64,000 bases of DNA from Candidatus Njordarchaeum guaymasense. Its GTDB lineage: Archaea > Asgardarchaeota > Njordarchaeia > Njordarchaeales > Njordarchaeaceae. The stretch spans positions 62,001 to 126,000 of the forward strand of contig JAUQYT010000196.1 of NCBI GenBank assembly GCA_030587605.1, in the 5' to 3' direction. The notes beneath the pieces were generated by a model. The model searched no databases. It was not told the DNA's origin and saw only the letters and a list, made by a program, of their open reading frames with translations. Below, in pieces: positions 23,939 through 33,386 of this stretch; position 1 is the stretch's first letter; the number at the start of each line of letters is the position of its first letter. The position numbers and the translations under genes were made by a program.

Positions 23939-24092
23939 ACACCGATGAAATTGAACAAAGGATCTGGCAAGCGAAGGTTATGGCCGTCAATGTTATAGTA
24001 ATACCAAAAAGACGACTTAAGGACTTTTCCGTGATTAGGATGATCCAACCGAGAAATTGTGGGAGTGACACTCTTTCGGGCATAGGAGAGGA

Positions 24093-25151
24093 ATGACGCG
24101 AGATATGGACGACAGGACTAGTAAGATCGCATTTCTTCTACTGGGGAATAATCCCACGCTCCCCTACTCAGAGTGCATAAGGATACTGGAGAGCAACAAG
24201 ATTCCTTTTGCCGAACTTAACAGGTTTGATCAGGTTCTAATTCTCCGAGCACCTGTTGATGCCTGCCAAGTTGTCGTTAGGCAGGCAGGAATGGTAAGAA
24301 GAAGTTGTATCCTCATAGCCGAATCCCACAACGCTCCAAGAGATGTGCTTCAAGTCATAAGTGACCTGGATCTTGATGGGCTTCTCAAAAGAAAGAGATC
24401 TTTCGCCGTGAGAGCAAAAGGAATAAAGGAATATGCAAAGGGAATCAATCTAAGCGATCTTGAAAGGGAGATAGGTGCACTAATAAAAGGAAAAGCCAGC
24501 CGGATTCCTGTCGACTTGGAGAATCCAGACATCCTTTTCTACATTATCATCACAAGTGATAAAGCGCTTATCTGCCTAAACGTCGCAGAAGCTGAAGAGA
24601 AAGGATTTACTCAGCGGAGACCAGGATTTAGACCTTTCTTTCACCCAAGTTCCATGCACCCACGCCTAGCTAGGACCATGGTGAATTTATCAGGAGCAAA
24701 ATCTGGTAGCACATTCCTTGATCCATTCTGTGGCTCAGGCGGGATATTGATAGAAGCTGGGGTAATAGGATGTGGCGCAGTTGGAATGGACATAGACCCC
24801 TGGATGGCAATAGGTTCAGAAAGAAACATCCATCAGCTTGGGCTACATCTAACCAATGTATGTGTAGGCGATGCCCGACATATGCCACTTAGGGAAGTAG
24901 ATTCAATCGCGACGGATCCCCCGTATGGAAGATCATCATCAACCAAAGGCGAAGAGACGCCTACTCTCGTTGAAGAGTTTCTTGAAGGAGTCACCCCAAT
25001 ACTCAGAACAGGTAGCAGAATATGTCTTTCAATCCCATCGACAATCAACGTAAATGCACTTACGTCAAAGGACCTGCGACTAATTGAGGCACACTCTGCG
25101 AGGGTTCATAGAAGCCTTACAAGGAGAATAGCAGTATTCGAGAGAACATAG
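24093..25151 (+). CDS. trmG10: tRNA (guanine-10-N2) methyltransferase, THUMP type
   Basis: The N-terminal half (about 1-160) is a ferredoxin-like plus THUMP tRNA-binding region. The C-terminal half is a Rossmann methyltransferase with HPSSMHPRLARTMVNLSGA, motif I FLDPFCGSGGILIEAG, GMDIDPWM and the catalytic TDPPYGRSSS, which is the m2G10/m22G10 signature. It methylates G10 of tRNA. The 352-residue length is typical. Confidence 0.9.
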   Translation: MTRDMDDRTSKIAFLLLGNNPTLPYSECIRILESNKIPFAELNRFDQVLILRAPVDACQVVVRQAGMVRRSCILIAESHNAPRDVLQVISDLDLDGLLKRKRSFAVRAKGIKEYAKGINLSDLEREIGALIKGKASRIPVDLENPDILFYIIITSDKALICLNVAEAEEKGFTQRRPGFRPFFHPSSMHPRLARTMVNLSGAKSGSTFLDPFCGSGGILIEAGVIGCGAVGMDIDPWMAIGSERNIHQLGLHLTNVCVGDARHMPLREVDSIATDPPYGRSSSTKGEETPTLVEEFLEGVTPILRTGSRICLSIPSTINVNALTSKDLRLIEAHSARVHRSLTRRIAVFERT

Positions 25152-25164
25152 TTTGGGAAAATCA

Positions 25165-26103
25165 TTAAATTACATCATAGGAAGCGACTGAAATTTCAGC
25201 GAAGTCTTTTGCCACCACTGTGTTATGAAAAATCCTTTGGGCTTGCTCAAGTAGAATCCTATCATCCTTGTACCTGTTTGAGATATGAGTTAAAACTAGA
25301 AGCCTAGCTTTTGACTCTTTAGCCACCTCAGCAGCCTGGCTAGCGGTAGAATGCCCATACTCTATAGCCTTATCAAGCAAACTGTCATCGTACGTTGCGT
25401 CATGTATTAGTACATCTGCGTTAGAACTCAAGGAAACTATATCCCTAGTTGGCCTAGTATCTCCAGAGTACGCTATTTTCCTTCCTGGGCGTCTAGGTCC
25501 AACAACCATCTCAGAGGTCACTATCGAGCTGTTCTTGAGTTTAACAGATTCGCCGAATTGAAGCTTCTTCCAGAGAGGTCCCTCAGGAATCCCGAGTTTC
25601 CTTGCCTTGTCAGGGGAGAATCTTCCCGGTCTCCATTTCTCCTCAAATAGGAAAGCAAGTGAAGGGATATTGTCGTGATCCGCTTTGCAGGCTCTGATGG
25701 TATACTGGTCGTTCTCGAATACTTTGTCTGGACCCGTGATTTCGTTGATGATAAGCTGAAAAGTAAGCATAAATTGCAGTGTCTCTCTGAGAGCTTCAAT
25801 AAACTTACCTATTCCTGGGGGACCGAATATCTGCATAGGTCTCTCTCTTCCCGACAGCGAGAGGGTTTGTAGCAATCCCCCCAACCCTAAGACGTGATCT
25901 CCGTGAAGATGAGTGATAAATACTCTTGATAACCTGCCGTGTCTCAGTTTAGCAAATGCAACTTGCCTCTGTGTTCCCTCGCCACAGTCAAAGAAAAGCA
26001 GTTCGCCCTCTATTCTTAGAGCTATGGACGGAGAGCCTCTTTCTATGGTGGGGACACTTCCACCTGTTCCAAGAAAGAGTATCTTCAAGTGCAGATGCTC
26101 CAC
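25165..26103 (-). CDS. rnz: Ribonuclease Z
   Basis: The enzyme cuts the 3' trailer of tRNA precursors. The metallo-beta-lactamase core is complete: FLGTGGSVPT at the N terminus, FITHLHGDHVLGLGGLLQTL with the HxHxDH zinc site, KADHDNIPSLAF, IAYSGDTRP, IHDATYDDSLLDKAIEYGHST and LTHISNRY. 312 aa is standard. The TrmG10 gene converges on it. tRNA-Pro(TGG) in this window lacks an encoded CCA and would need it. Confidence 0.95.
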   Translation of the reverse strand: MEHLHLKILFLGTGGSVPTIERGSPSIALRIEGELLFFDCGEGTQRQVAFAKLRHGRLSRVFITHLHGDHVLGLGGLLQTLSLSGRERPMQIFGPPGIGKFIEALRETLQFMLTFQLIINEITGPDKVFENDQYTIRACKADHDNIPSLAFLFEEKWRPGRFSPDKARKLGIPEGPLWKKLQFGESVKLKNSSIVTSEMVVGPRRPGRKIAYSGDTRPTRDIVSLSSNADVLIHDATYDDSLLDKAIEYGHSTASQAAEVAKESKARLLVLTHISNRYKDDRILLEQAQRIFHNTVVAKDFAEISVASYDVI

Positions 26104-26129
26104 AATTGCAAGAGTTCAGCTCTTAAGAA

Positions 26130-26528
26130 TCATTCAGTGTATCCAGTAATGTAGTTTATGGTTGATTTGATATTGTCTGACTCTATCTCAACCGTTATTG
26201 GTCCTAAGGGGGACTCATTCTTGGTTTCGCAGAAGTGTAAGACCCCCATGAAAGCAGCTTGCTTATTAAGATAGAATCTTACCTTACTTTCCTCTTTTAC
26301 AGACCTAGATAGGGTTTCTCTTGCGAAGACTGAGGTTGACTGGTCTTTTAGACGTCTCTTTATCTGAGACAAGGTGTTAGACTCTTCAGATATCCCAGTC
26401 AGGTATTTCACTCCACCTTCAACCTTTTCACTGAAACTCATTCCGAAAATTACGTTTGAAAGAGCCCTTCTAACTTTCTCAGGATCCTCGGTCGGGTAAA
26501 CCGGAACTTCAACCTGTATCCTAATCAT
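26130..26528 (-). CDS. RNA-binding-fold protein (PF01877/UPF0201)
   Basis: The sequence begins IRIQVEVPVYPTEDPEKVRRAL and ends with GPITVEIESDN and INYITG, the features of the archaeal UPF0201 family, thought to bind RNA. Length is 132 aa. Its start overlaps the end of the UPF0200 kinase gene by 8 bp, so the two are translationally coupled. The pairing of UPF0200 and UPF0201 is common in archaea. Confidence 0.88.
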   Translation of the reverse strand: MIRIQVEVPVYPTEDPEKVRRALSNVIFGMSFSEKVEGGVKYLTGISEESNTLSQIKRRLKDQSTSVFARETLSRSVKEESKVRFYLNKQAAFMGVLHFCETKNESPLGPITVEIESDNIKSTINYITGYTE

Positions 26529-27072
26529 CTATAGCCACCTTTGATATCGATTTCTTTACTTCCTCTCTGAAGCCTACTTGGATTCCTTCATTAGATACGA
26601 CGACGTCAGCAAGTGCAATGACTTCTCCTATACCAATACTCAGCTCAAGCTTATCGCGCTCAGCGAATTCTTGCCAAGTTTTGGGATCGTCACTTCTATG
26701 TCTTTCCATTAACCTTCCATGGCGCGTCTTGGGTGACGAATGAATCGCGATTATTTTGAAGTTTGGAAATTCTCGGTGGAATACCTCAACCTCTTCCATA
26801 CTTCTGAGACCATCGACCACAACAATTCTATGTGAGCCGAGAGAGCGAATTAGAGGCAAGCACCGTTCAGCCACAATCCCTTTTCCGAACTTCTTCCTAA
26901 GTCTAACCATCATCGACCTGAGAGTCTCGGGTCTGATTTCCAAGCCCGAATCCGATACCTCCTTCCTGATAACATCACCCATGTTTACTACCGGTATGCT
27001 CATGGATCTCGCAACATCCGCTGCTTCGGATTTTCCAGAACCAGGCATCCCAACAATGCCAATAACTTTCAT
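26521..27072 (-). CDS. UPF0200 nucleotide kinase-like protein (dephospho-CoA kinase paralogue)
   Basis: A P-loop GIVGMPGSGKSEAAD (residues about 5-19), NMGDVIRKEV, VVVDGLRSMEEVE and RHRSDDPKTWQEFAERDKLE define this COG0237-related archaeal family. The substrate is not established. It is 183 aa and forms an overlapping pair with the UPF0201 gene downstream. Confidence 0.88.
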   Translation of the reverse strand: MKVIGIVGMPGSGKSEAADVARSMSIPVVNMGDVIRKEVSDSGLEIRPETLRSMMVRLRKKFGKGIVAERCLPLIRSLGSHRIVVVDGLRSMEEVEVFHREFPNFKIIAIHSSPKTRHGRLMERHRSDDPKTWQEFAERDKLELSIGIGEVIALADVVVSNEGIQVGFREEVKKSISKVAIDD

Positions 27073-27151
27073 TATGCTTCATCCTACTCCAAGAAGTAGA
27101 AAGTGCTCTCCCATTAATATCTGATAAATAAGACCGATAAGAACTTACTAT

Positions 27152-28282
27152 TCAAGTAAACAGGTGGGAAGGTACCACGCGGTTCGAGTTTCTTCTCATC
27201 TTCTCAAAGGATTCGCTGAGGATGCTATTGTCTATGACCTTGGCGTCTCGCAGCAAGGCGAGGTGAAGCGCTCCTTTCAGAAGTTTCTCTTTAATGTCAC
27301 GACCTGACGCACCTTCCAAATTCAGGGCACACTTCCTAAGATCTGCCTCGACAGGTAATGGCAACTTACTAGCATAATGGTGTAGCATTGCTATTCGTTC
27401 ATCTAGTGTAGGTAGCTTAAACTCTATTTCTTCTTCAAATCTGCTACGGACAGCAGGATCCAGAAATATCGGTGCGTTTGTTGCACCTATGCTTACGACA
27501 CCCAGGTTCGCTTTGAGTCCATCCATTTCAGCGAGTAGCGCATTCACAACTTCGGAGACATCTCCCCTGATTGATTGATATTTCCTATCGAGCCCAATTG
27601 CATCTAATTCATCAATGAATACTATTGAAGGAGCTGAATGAGATGCTTCGGCATAAAGGTCATGGACTCTTTTAGCTCCCTCACCAACGAAAGTCCCTAT
27701 TAGTTCCGTTGCCTTGGATAAGAATATGGGGGCTTTGCTTTCGTTTGCCAACGCCAACGCCGTCATCGTTTTCCCCGTCCCAGGTGGGCCATAGAAGAGA
27801 ATGTTACGAGGAGCCCAGTCTCCAAATTTCTCGGGTGACGCAAGGTACTTCTGTATAATCTCGCACTTCTCTTTCGCAGATTGATTACCGATGACATCGT
27901 GGAACGTCACATGCGTCCTCAGGTTAAGGGTAGTCCTTTGCATACTCTCTAGCACAATTCTGGTGGCTGAAGTTATGCAAGCATCATCAGGGACTACGTC
28001 TATGGCCTCGAACGCGAAGTTAGGAAAGGTCTCTTGGTCAAAAAGAAAATCGCCTTTCTTGATCCTCTGTCCGCGCCATTGATCTGTTGCGTATGCTTGG
28101 AAAAGGAGAGGATTATCGGTGGTTATCCTTAAGGGCTTGTCATCGCCTGGCGTACGCAGTGGAAACCCTGCTGGGCGTAAGATTACTAGTTCGGCAGGGG
28201 TGAGTACGGATTCCTCTCTTTCAATCTCTTCGATGAATGACTCATCGTGATCTATTCTGATCCTTTTGCTTCGTTTCGGCAT
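27152..28282 (-). CDS. AAA-family ATPase (26S/Cdc48-like single AAA module)
   Basis: An N-terminal domain of about 120 residues (IDHDESFIEEIEREES ... FLFDQETFPNFAFEAIDVVPD) precedes one AAA module. The module has VTFHDVIGNQSAKEKC, Walker A GPPGTGKT, Walker B IVFIDELDAIG, sensor 1 IGATNAP and the Arg-finger region DPAVRSRFEEEIEF. The fold resembles proteasomal ATPases, but the N domain is different and there is no C-terminal proteasome motif (the end is VPSHLFT). The ATG at 28282 is chosen because a TATA-like element at 28330-28341 places the transcription start downstream of the TTG at 28324. Confidence 0.85.
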   Translation of the reverse strand: MPKRSKRIRIDHDESFIEEIEREESVLTPAELVILRPAGFPLRTPGDDKPLRITTDNPLLFQAYATDQWRGQRIKKGDFLFDQETFPNFAFEAIDVVPDDACITSATRIVLESMQRTTLNLRTHVTFHDVIGNQSAKEKCEIIQKYLASPEKFGDWAPRNILFYGPPGTGKTMTALALANESKAPIFLSKATELIGTFVGEGAKRVHDLYAEASHSAPSIVFIDELDAIGLDRKYQSIRGDVSEVVNALLAEMDGLKANLGVVSIGATNAPIFLDPAVRSRFEEEIEFKLPTLDERIAMLHHYASKLPLPVEADLRKCALNLEGASGRDIKEKLLKGALHLALLRDAKVIDNSILSESFEKMRRNSNRVVPSHLFT

Positions 28283-28508
28283 AGAAACTACTTCACCCAA
28301 GTCTCCTAAATCATTGTTAATCAAAATGCAGAAATAAACTTATGTGAGTCGTTTGACCAAGTGACCCTTTAGAACACATATATTAATCATTTTGGGTGAC
28401 TCGCTTGGCGCATTTCCATCCTCAACTGATTTCTGCCCTAGGACAACTTATTAGAAATAATTACGCATATGAATGTTTGGTCAAGAAGGCTGTAAGGAGA
28501 GGCGAGAA

Positions 28509-29072
28509 TTGGACAGAATAAGAGCATTTATAGCAGTAGAATTAGACTCTCAACTTCTCCCGAAAGTCCTCCAATTGCAACAGGAAATCTTGGCTGTTGG
28601 AGCAGACATAAAAGCTGTTGAACCCGAGAACATCCACTTCACGCTGAAGTTCCTAGGAGAGATACCGCAACCCACCATAAATGAAGTCATAACCCATATG
28701 AATAAACTAGATTTCAAGTCCTTTACAATTGAAATAGCGGGGGCAGGATGCTTCCCAACGCCGCGTAACCCGCGTGTGATATGGATAGGGATAACCTCTG
28801 GGGGAGACGAGTTTGCCAAGGTAGCGAGGCAACTAGAGAATTACCTAAGAGAAATCGGATTCAGAACTGAGGGCGAGAGATTCACGCCTCACCTAACTAT
28901 AGGTCGCGTTAGAAGTGGGCGAAACAAAGCAGACCTGATCAAGAAACTCAACGAAACGCTAAATGTAGAAATTGGGAAAATGACCGTAAACACGATCAAA
29001 CTCAAGAAGAGCACGCTGACTCCGCGCGGACCCATCTACACAACTCTTCACGAAGTCAAGGGAAAACCATAA
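28509..29072 (+). CDS. thpR: RNA 2',3'-cyclic phosphodiesterase / 2'-5' RNA ligase
   Basis: The two catalytic HxTx motifs are HFTLKFLGE (residues about 41-49) and HLTIGRVRSG (about 128-137), as in ThpR/LigT. The start is the TTG at 28509, six bases after AAGGAGAGG; an ATG at 28473 is in frame but has no ribosome site. The CCA-adding enzyme gene follows by 73 bp, the arrangement seen in many archaea, and implies a role in tRNA end processing. Confidence 0.93.
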   Translation: MDRIRAFIAVELDSQLLPKVLQLQQEILAVGADIKAVEPENIHFTLKFLGEIPQPTINEVITHMNKLDFKSFTIEIAGAGCFPTPRNPRVIWIGITSGGDEFAKVARQLENYLREIGFRTEGERFTPHLTIGRVRSGRNKADLIKKLNETLNVEIGKMTVNTIKLKKSTLTPRGPIYTTLHEVKGKP

Positions 29073-29145
29073 TAGTCGACAGACAGAACTTCATTAGACA
29101 AGGCTTCTCGTCTTCATAAACACGGGGGAACCGGGTAGGATTGAA

Positions 29146-30561
29146 ATGAACTCAAAGATCCAGCAAGTCTGCGAAGAAATTCTCAAACAGATAAAACCAG
29201 ACGCCAAAGAGAAAAAAGAGGTCTCAAACGTTGCTACAAATGTCATCGATTACCTTAACAACGAGATCAAAAGGCTGAAAGTAGACGCCTACCCAGAGCT
29301 TGAGGGCTCCATAGCCCACGAAACTTGGGTATCTGGCGAACGAGACATAGATATCTTCATCCTTCTTTCACCAAAATATCCTCTGAATGATCTCAAGAGG
29401 ATTGGGTTGGAACTCGGAAAGGCTGCGTCCCATGGAAAATGGAGGGAACGCTACGCTGAGCACCCATTCATAGAAGCAACCGTAGATAGTTATAGAGTCG
29501 ATATTGTTCCATGCTACAAGATCTCTACCCACTCAGAGAGGGTAACATCAGTCGACAGAACACCCCTTCACACAGAATACCTCTCAAGACGGCTCAAAGA
29601 GAAAGACAAGAATGAGGTCATACTACTAAAAGCATTCATGAAAGGTGTCGGCATCTACGGAGCCGAGCTAAAAACAAACGGCTTCTCAGGATATCTATGC
29701 GAGCTTCTAACCTTGCACTATGGATCATTCGAAGAGGTTCTGAGAAACACGTTACGCTGGGTGACTCCCCAAGTTATTGACATAGAAAAGCACTACAGTG
29801 AACAAGAGACCCCGAAGAAGATCTTCAGTGAGCCACTCATAGTGGTTGATCCGATAGACCCAGCAAGAAACGTAGCTGCTGCTGTTTCACTTGACCGAAT
29901 AGCAGATCTTAAGGCTGCAACAAGAGCGTTCATCGCAAATCCATCCACCAAATTCTTCAAACCATCCGCAGTGAAACCTCTAACCACGAAAGAACTCAGT
30001 GATCTGACGAAGAATAGGAAAACGGACACATTATTCGTATTACTGCCTTGCCAGAAGATTTCACCTGACATCATATGGGGAGAACTGAGAAGATCTACGA
30101 GAGCACTAAAGAAATTGCTTGAACTCAACGACTTTGAAGTAATAAGCCATGATTCCTGGTCGGATGAAGAAAAAGACGCAATCATAGTGATAGAGCTAGC
30201 ATCAGACAACCTCCCAGCAGTAAAAGTCCACGAAGGACCAGCAGCAGGCGACCCCAACCAAGAGAAGTTTATCGAAAAACATCTTCACCACGAGAAGACC
30301 CTAGCTGGACCGTGGATCAAGGACGGAAAATGGCAAGTGGAACTAAAGAGAGAATACCGCAACGCCAAACAATTAATTGAAGCAAAGCTAAAAGGCGAAA
30401 ACCTTGGCGAGATAGGCATCTCGAAAGACATCGCCAAATGGGTAAAGGAAGGGGGAAAGGTAGTTCTTAACGAAGGAATACTCCCCTTCTACTCCGCTAA
30501 CTCGGGCTTCGCCGAATTCCTGACAGAATTCTACAGGAAGCAAACTGCCTGGCTGATTTGA
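29146..30561 (+). CDS. cca: CCA tRNA nucleotidyltransferase (archaeal class I)
   Basis: Adds or repairs the CCA end of tRNA. The catalytic nucleotidyltransferase motif is GSIAHETWVSGERDIDIFIL with Asp67 and Asp69 as metal ligands, and the third carboxylate is in YRVDIVPCY. KAFMKGVGIYGAEL and FSGYLCELL are archaeal hallmarks. The 471-residue length is typical. It is essential for tRNA-Pro(TGG) here, whose gene lacks CCA. The stop lies 2 bp from the stop of the convergent DUF362 gene. Confidence 0.95.
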   Translation: MNSKIQQVCEEILKQIKPDAKEKKEVSNVATNVIDYLNNEIKRLKVDAYPELEGSIAHETWVSGERDIDIFILLSPKYPLNDLKRIGLELGKAASHGKWRERYAEHPFIEATVDSYRVDIVPCYKISTHSERVTSVDRTPLHTEYLSRRLKEKDKNEVILLKAFMKGVGIYGAELKTNGFSGYLCELLTLHYGSFEEVLRNTLRWVTPQVIDIEKHYSEQETPKKIFSEPLIVVDPIDPARNVAAAVSLDRIADLKAATRAFIANPSTKFFKPSAVKPLTTKELSDLTKNRKTDTLFVLLPCQKISPDIIWGELRRSTRALKKLLELNDFEVISHDSWSDEEKDAIIVIELASDNLPAVKVHEGPAAGDPNQEKFIEKHLHHEKTLAGPWIKDGKWQVELKREYRNAKQLIEAKLKGENLGEIGISKDIAKWVKEGGKVVLNEGILPFYSANSGFAEFLTEFYRKQTAWLI

Positions 30562-30563
30562 GT

Positions 30564-31748
30564 CTAGACCCGGCTTAAAGCAAGGGCACCCTTTGGACAT
30601 ATCTCAACACAGATCAGACACCGAACGCAATGATCCTTGCCTACTATAGGGGTACCACGATGTAGCTTGATGTTGTTCATTTTGCAGGCATTGACGCATA
30701 ATCCACATCCGTCACAATCCCCCACTAACAGAACTGAACCAACTTTACTACTCTTCAAGTCCTTTTCAACGGAGTGCAAACTCCTAGTCGTTGGACCGAA
30801 AATACGCTTCACCAAAGGGGTAGATATGGGATTGAGGAGACGTGAAACCCGTGTCCCTGCGAAGAAGATCAGAAAAAGCGAATTGAAAAACCTGCCCAGA
30901 AGGCTTTGACTCAATGGAGCAGGACCAACACGATCTCCAACCACCCTAATGTCTTCGATCTGTCCCAATCCTCTGTCGTAAGCCAGCTTCGTTAACTTGA
31001 CCTCAAATGGGTCCAACCCAGCAATTCTCTCGGAAACTGCGTCAACCGCCACTGCGTCACTCCCAGCAATCAACATGTTAAGCTTCACAGCTTTTCCTTC
31101 AGTGGGACCATAATATGGCCCAGCAGGTCGTATGGAATCGCAACCCACTGTCCCATCTACTAGACCAAAAACAACTTTGTCCTTGAAAACCTGATATAGA
31201 TCAATAATGGGCTCATGCAAACCAAGGACATGTATCCTCATCCGCTGGTCCTGCCAAGTAAGACCTTTCAAGTTCTTAATGCACAAAGTCATCCCTGTAT
31301 AGAAGTGAGGCTTATAAACTGGCACTGTGATGATCTTATCAACAGTCAAAGCAGTTTTTGCGACTTTAATTTTGTTGAGAATCTTAGCATTAGGAATGTG
31401 GATGGTTACTGTCTCATCCTTAGAGAGATCCACAAACTCGCCACCAGCGCGGGTGACAGCGGCCCTAATGCCTATTACACGGTAAGTTTCTTCTGGATCC
31501 CAACCAACAATTGGGAGGTCGCCAACTAGAGGTTTAGCGCCCATTTCCTTAACCAACCTCACCAGAGAAGCAACAACCTCCACGCTAGTAACGAGTCCAC
31601 TCCCCGAAGGCTTCGCGCAACTCATATTTGGCTTGACTAGCACAATCTCGCCAGGCTTAACATCGATCCCACCAGCAAGGTCGACGACCCTACGAACAGC
31701 TTCATCTATTTCGTCCCCTGTTCTAACCATCGCTACCAAAGAAGCCAT
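30564..31748 (-). CDS. DUF362 protein with C-terminal 2x[4Fe-4S] ferredoxin domain
   Basis: The DUF362 core contains VLVKPNMSCAKPSG, GDLPIVGWDPEE, TVPVYKPHFYTGMTLCIKNLKGLTW and DGTVGCDSIRPAGP (residues 35-240). The C terminus has two cluster motifs, CDGCGLCVNAC and CVRCLICVEICPKG. It is likely an iron-sulfur redox protein; the substrate is unknown. A hydrophobic stretch (LLGRFFNSLFLIFFAGT) precedes the ferredoxin part and may bring it to the membrane. Length is 394 aa. Confidence 0.88.
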   Translation of the reverse strand: MASLVAMVRTGDEIDEAVRRVVDLAGGIDVKPGEIVLVKPNMSCAKPSGSGLVTSVEVVASLVRLVKEMGAKPLVGDLPIVGWDPEETYRVIGIRAAVTRAGGEFVDLSKDETVTIHIPNAKILNKIKVAKTALTVDKIITVPVYKPHFYTGMTLCIKNLKGLTWQDQRMRIHVLGLHEPIIDLYQVFKDKVVFGLVDGTVGCDSIRPAGPYYGPTEGKAVKLNMLIAGSDAVAVDAVSERIAGLDPFEVKLTKLAYDRGLGQIEDIRVVGDRVGPAPLSQSLLGRFFNSLFLIFFAGTRVSRLLNPISTPLVKRIFGPTTRSLHSVEKDLKSSKVGSVLLVGDCDGCGLCVNACKMNNIKLHRGTPIVGKDHCVRCLICVEICPKGALALSRV

Positions 31749-31946
31749 ACCAGCAAAACCTCCACATCAAACATACGTTACGACATCAGGGCAAATAAGA
31801 GACGACACATGAATAGCCTGTTTTTTTAATATCAAATATTTAATATAACTCTGTATTAAAGTCTTGGTACAGAATCAGATACGTTGAGGCGTTTAAAAGA
31901 GATTTCCAAGAGTATCTCCTATACCTTTGATTCATGCAGAGCATAG

Positions 31947-31958
31947 CATAAATAAAGG
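31947..31958 (+). promoter_or_regulatory. TATA box of tRNA-Pro(GGG)
   Basis: CATAAATAAAGG is centred about 38 bases before the tRNA. The remainder of the 31749-31989 gap is AT-rich with a T7 run at 31821-31827 and no gene I can support. Confidence 0.5.
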
Positions 31959-31989
31959 AATGAAGAACTCTAAGAAAGTAAAGGCAAGA

Positions 31990-32097
31990 GGGGCCGTCGT
32001 CTAGCTTCCCTTCTCTCATTTGGCTTGGGCTAGAATGGATCAAGATGCCTGCCTGGGGCGCAGGCGATCGTGGGTTCAAATCCCTCCGGCCCCACCA
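31990..32097 (+). tRNA. tRNA-Pro (GGG) with a D-loop intron
   Basis: Acceptor GGGGCCG/CGGCCCC, anticodon arm CCTGC-CTGGGGC-GCAGG (anticodon GGG) and T loop TTCAAAT identify tRNA-Pro; CCA is encoded at 32095-32097. The D loop is expanded by 29 bases (32007-32035). The site fits a bulge-helix-bulge: CTAG/CTAG helix (32001-32004 with 32030-32033), 3-nt bulges CTT and AAT, inner stem CCC/GGG. Splicing leaves D-loop AGCTTGGATCA and D stem GTCT/AGAT. The T stem GTGGG/CCCTC has one T-T mismatch. It lies just upstream of pncB. Confidence 0.92.
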
Positions 32098-32138
32098 TTC
32101 GCTATGACCGGTTTCCCAAATGCTAGGTGGTTGCAATA

Positions 32139-33350
32139 ATGGTGAGAAAGGAACGCCTCTTTTACTATGCGGATGACGATGAGATCAGAAAGGGGGATAC
32201 AGCAGATATCTACCTCTTCAGGACGAAGGAGATTCTCGAGAAGAAAGGGTTGGGTGATAAGAAAGTCGTCGTAGAGGTGACCACGGGGGCGCTTCCAAAC
32301 AACGCCAACTGGGGTGTGCTATGTGGTGTCGGCGAAGTTGCCAGGCTCCTTGAAGGCCTTCCCATAGATGTCTACTGTATGTGGGAGGGAACGGTTTTCC
32401 ACGCTAGGGACTGCTCAGGAATTAGGGCTCCTGTTATGGTTGTTGAAGGCGCTTTTTCAGAGTTTGTGTTGTACGATACTTCCATGTTGGGCTTAATCTG
32501 TCAGTCCTCTGGCATCGCAACTAGGACTGCTAGGCTGCGTAAGATTATTGGGCGCAATAAGTTTCTTCTGAGTTTTGGTATTAGGAGGATGCATCCAGCA
32601 ATTGCTCCGCTAATTGACTACGCTGCTTACGTCGGGACAGCGGATGGCGTGAGTGGTGTCGCTGGAGGAAAGCTAATCGGGATTGAGCCATCAGGCACCA
32701 TACCGCATACTCTGATCCTTTTGTTCTACGATGCCTTTGGTAGCCAGGCTGAGGCCTGGAAGGCTTTTGATGAGATTATGTCGCCTGAGGTCCCACGTGT
32801 CGTGCTTTGTGACACATTGTACGATGAGAAGATTGAATCTTTGATGGCTGCTGAAGTTTTGGGGAAGCGCCTCTCGATGGTTAGGCTTGACACCGTTGGA
32901 AGCCGAAGAGGCAACATGCCTGACATTGTCAGGGAGGTTCGCCGTGAACTAGAAATAAGAGGGCACAACCATGTCAAGATCATGGTTTCAGGAGGGCTGA
33001 ATGAGGAGTCGGTCAAGGAACTTGCTCAACTTGCTGACGGGTTTGGAGTCGGCACGTACATAAGTAACTCCCCAACAGTGGATCTTTCCTTTGACATTGT
33101 TGAGATCGAAGGGAAGCCCATCGCTAAGCGTGGTAAGGTTTCTGGTAAGAAGCAGGTGTTCAGATGCATGAAATGCTATATCGATTTGGCTATTTCATTC
33201 GATGCGAACCCGACATGTCCTGTATGTGGTGCAAAGATGGAGCCACTGCTACAGCCACTGATCAAGAATGGAAGAATCGTGAGAAAACAACCGACCCCAC
33301 GTGAGATACGAGAATACGTCCTCAAGCAACTAGAGAAGGTCACATTGTAA
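32139..33350 (+). CDS. pncB: Nicotinate phosphoribosyltransferase
   Basis: Makes nicotinate mononucleotide from nicotinate and PRPP in NAD salvage. It shows the substrate segments FHARDCSGIRAPVMVVEG, SSGIATRTARLRK, SFGIRRMHPAIAP, YVGTADGVSGV and GTIPHTLI, and the phosphate-binding IMVSGGLNEESVKEL. A C-terminal zinc ribbon (CMKC ... CPVC, about residues 345-365) is typical of archaeal members. The ATG at 32139 is preferred to the upstream GTG at 32127. Confidence 0.93.
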   Translation: MVRKERLFYYADDDEIRKGDTADIYLFRTKEILEKKGLGDKKVVVEVTTGALPNNANWGVLCGVGEVARLLEGLPIDVYCMWEGTVFHARDCSGIRAPVMVVEGAFSEFVLYDTSMLGLICQSSGIATRTARLRKIIGRNKFLLSFGIRRMHPAIAPLIDYAAYVGTADGVSGVAGGKLIGIEPSGTIPHTLILLFYDAFGSQAEAWKAFDEIMSPEVPRVVLCDTLYDEKIESLMAAEVLGKRLSMVRLDTVGSRRGNMPDIVREVRRELEIRGHNHVKIMVSGGLNEESVKELAQLADGFGVGTYISNSPTVDLSFDIVEIEGKPIAKRGKVSGKKQVFRCMKCYIDLAISFDANPTCPVCGAKMEPLLQPLIKNGRIVRKQPTPREIREYVLKQLEKVTL

Positions 33351-33386
33351 AGGGGGTCTTCATTCTTACTTTGAGTGAGGTGAGTA

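Noticed and set aside
31821..31827. T7 run as a terminator
   Set aside because: No plus-strand gene ends near it; cca terminates 1.2 kb earlier and DUF362 is on the other strand.
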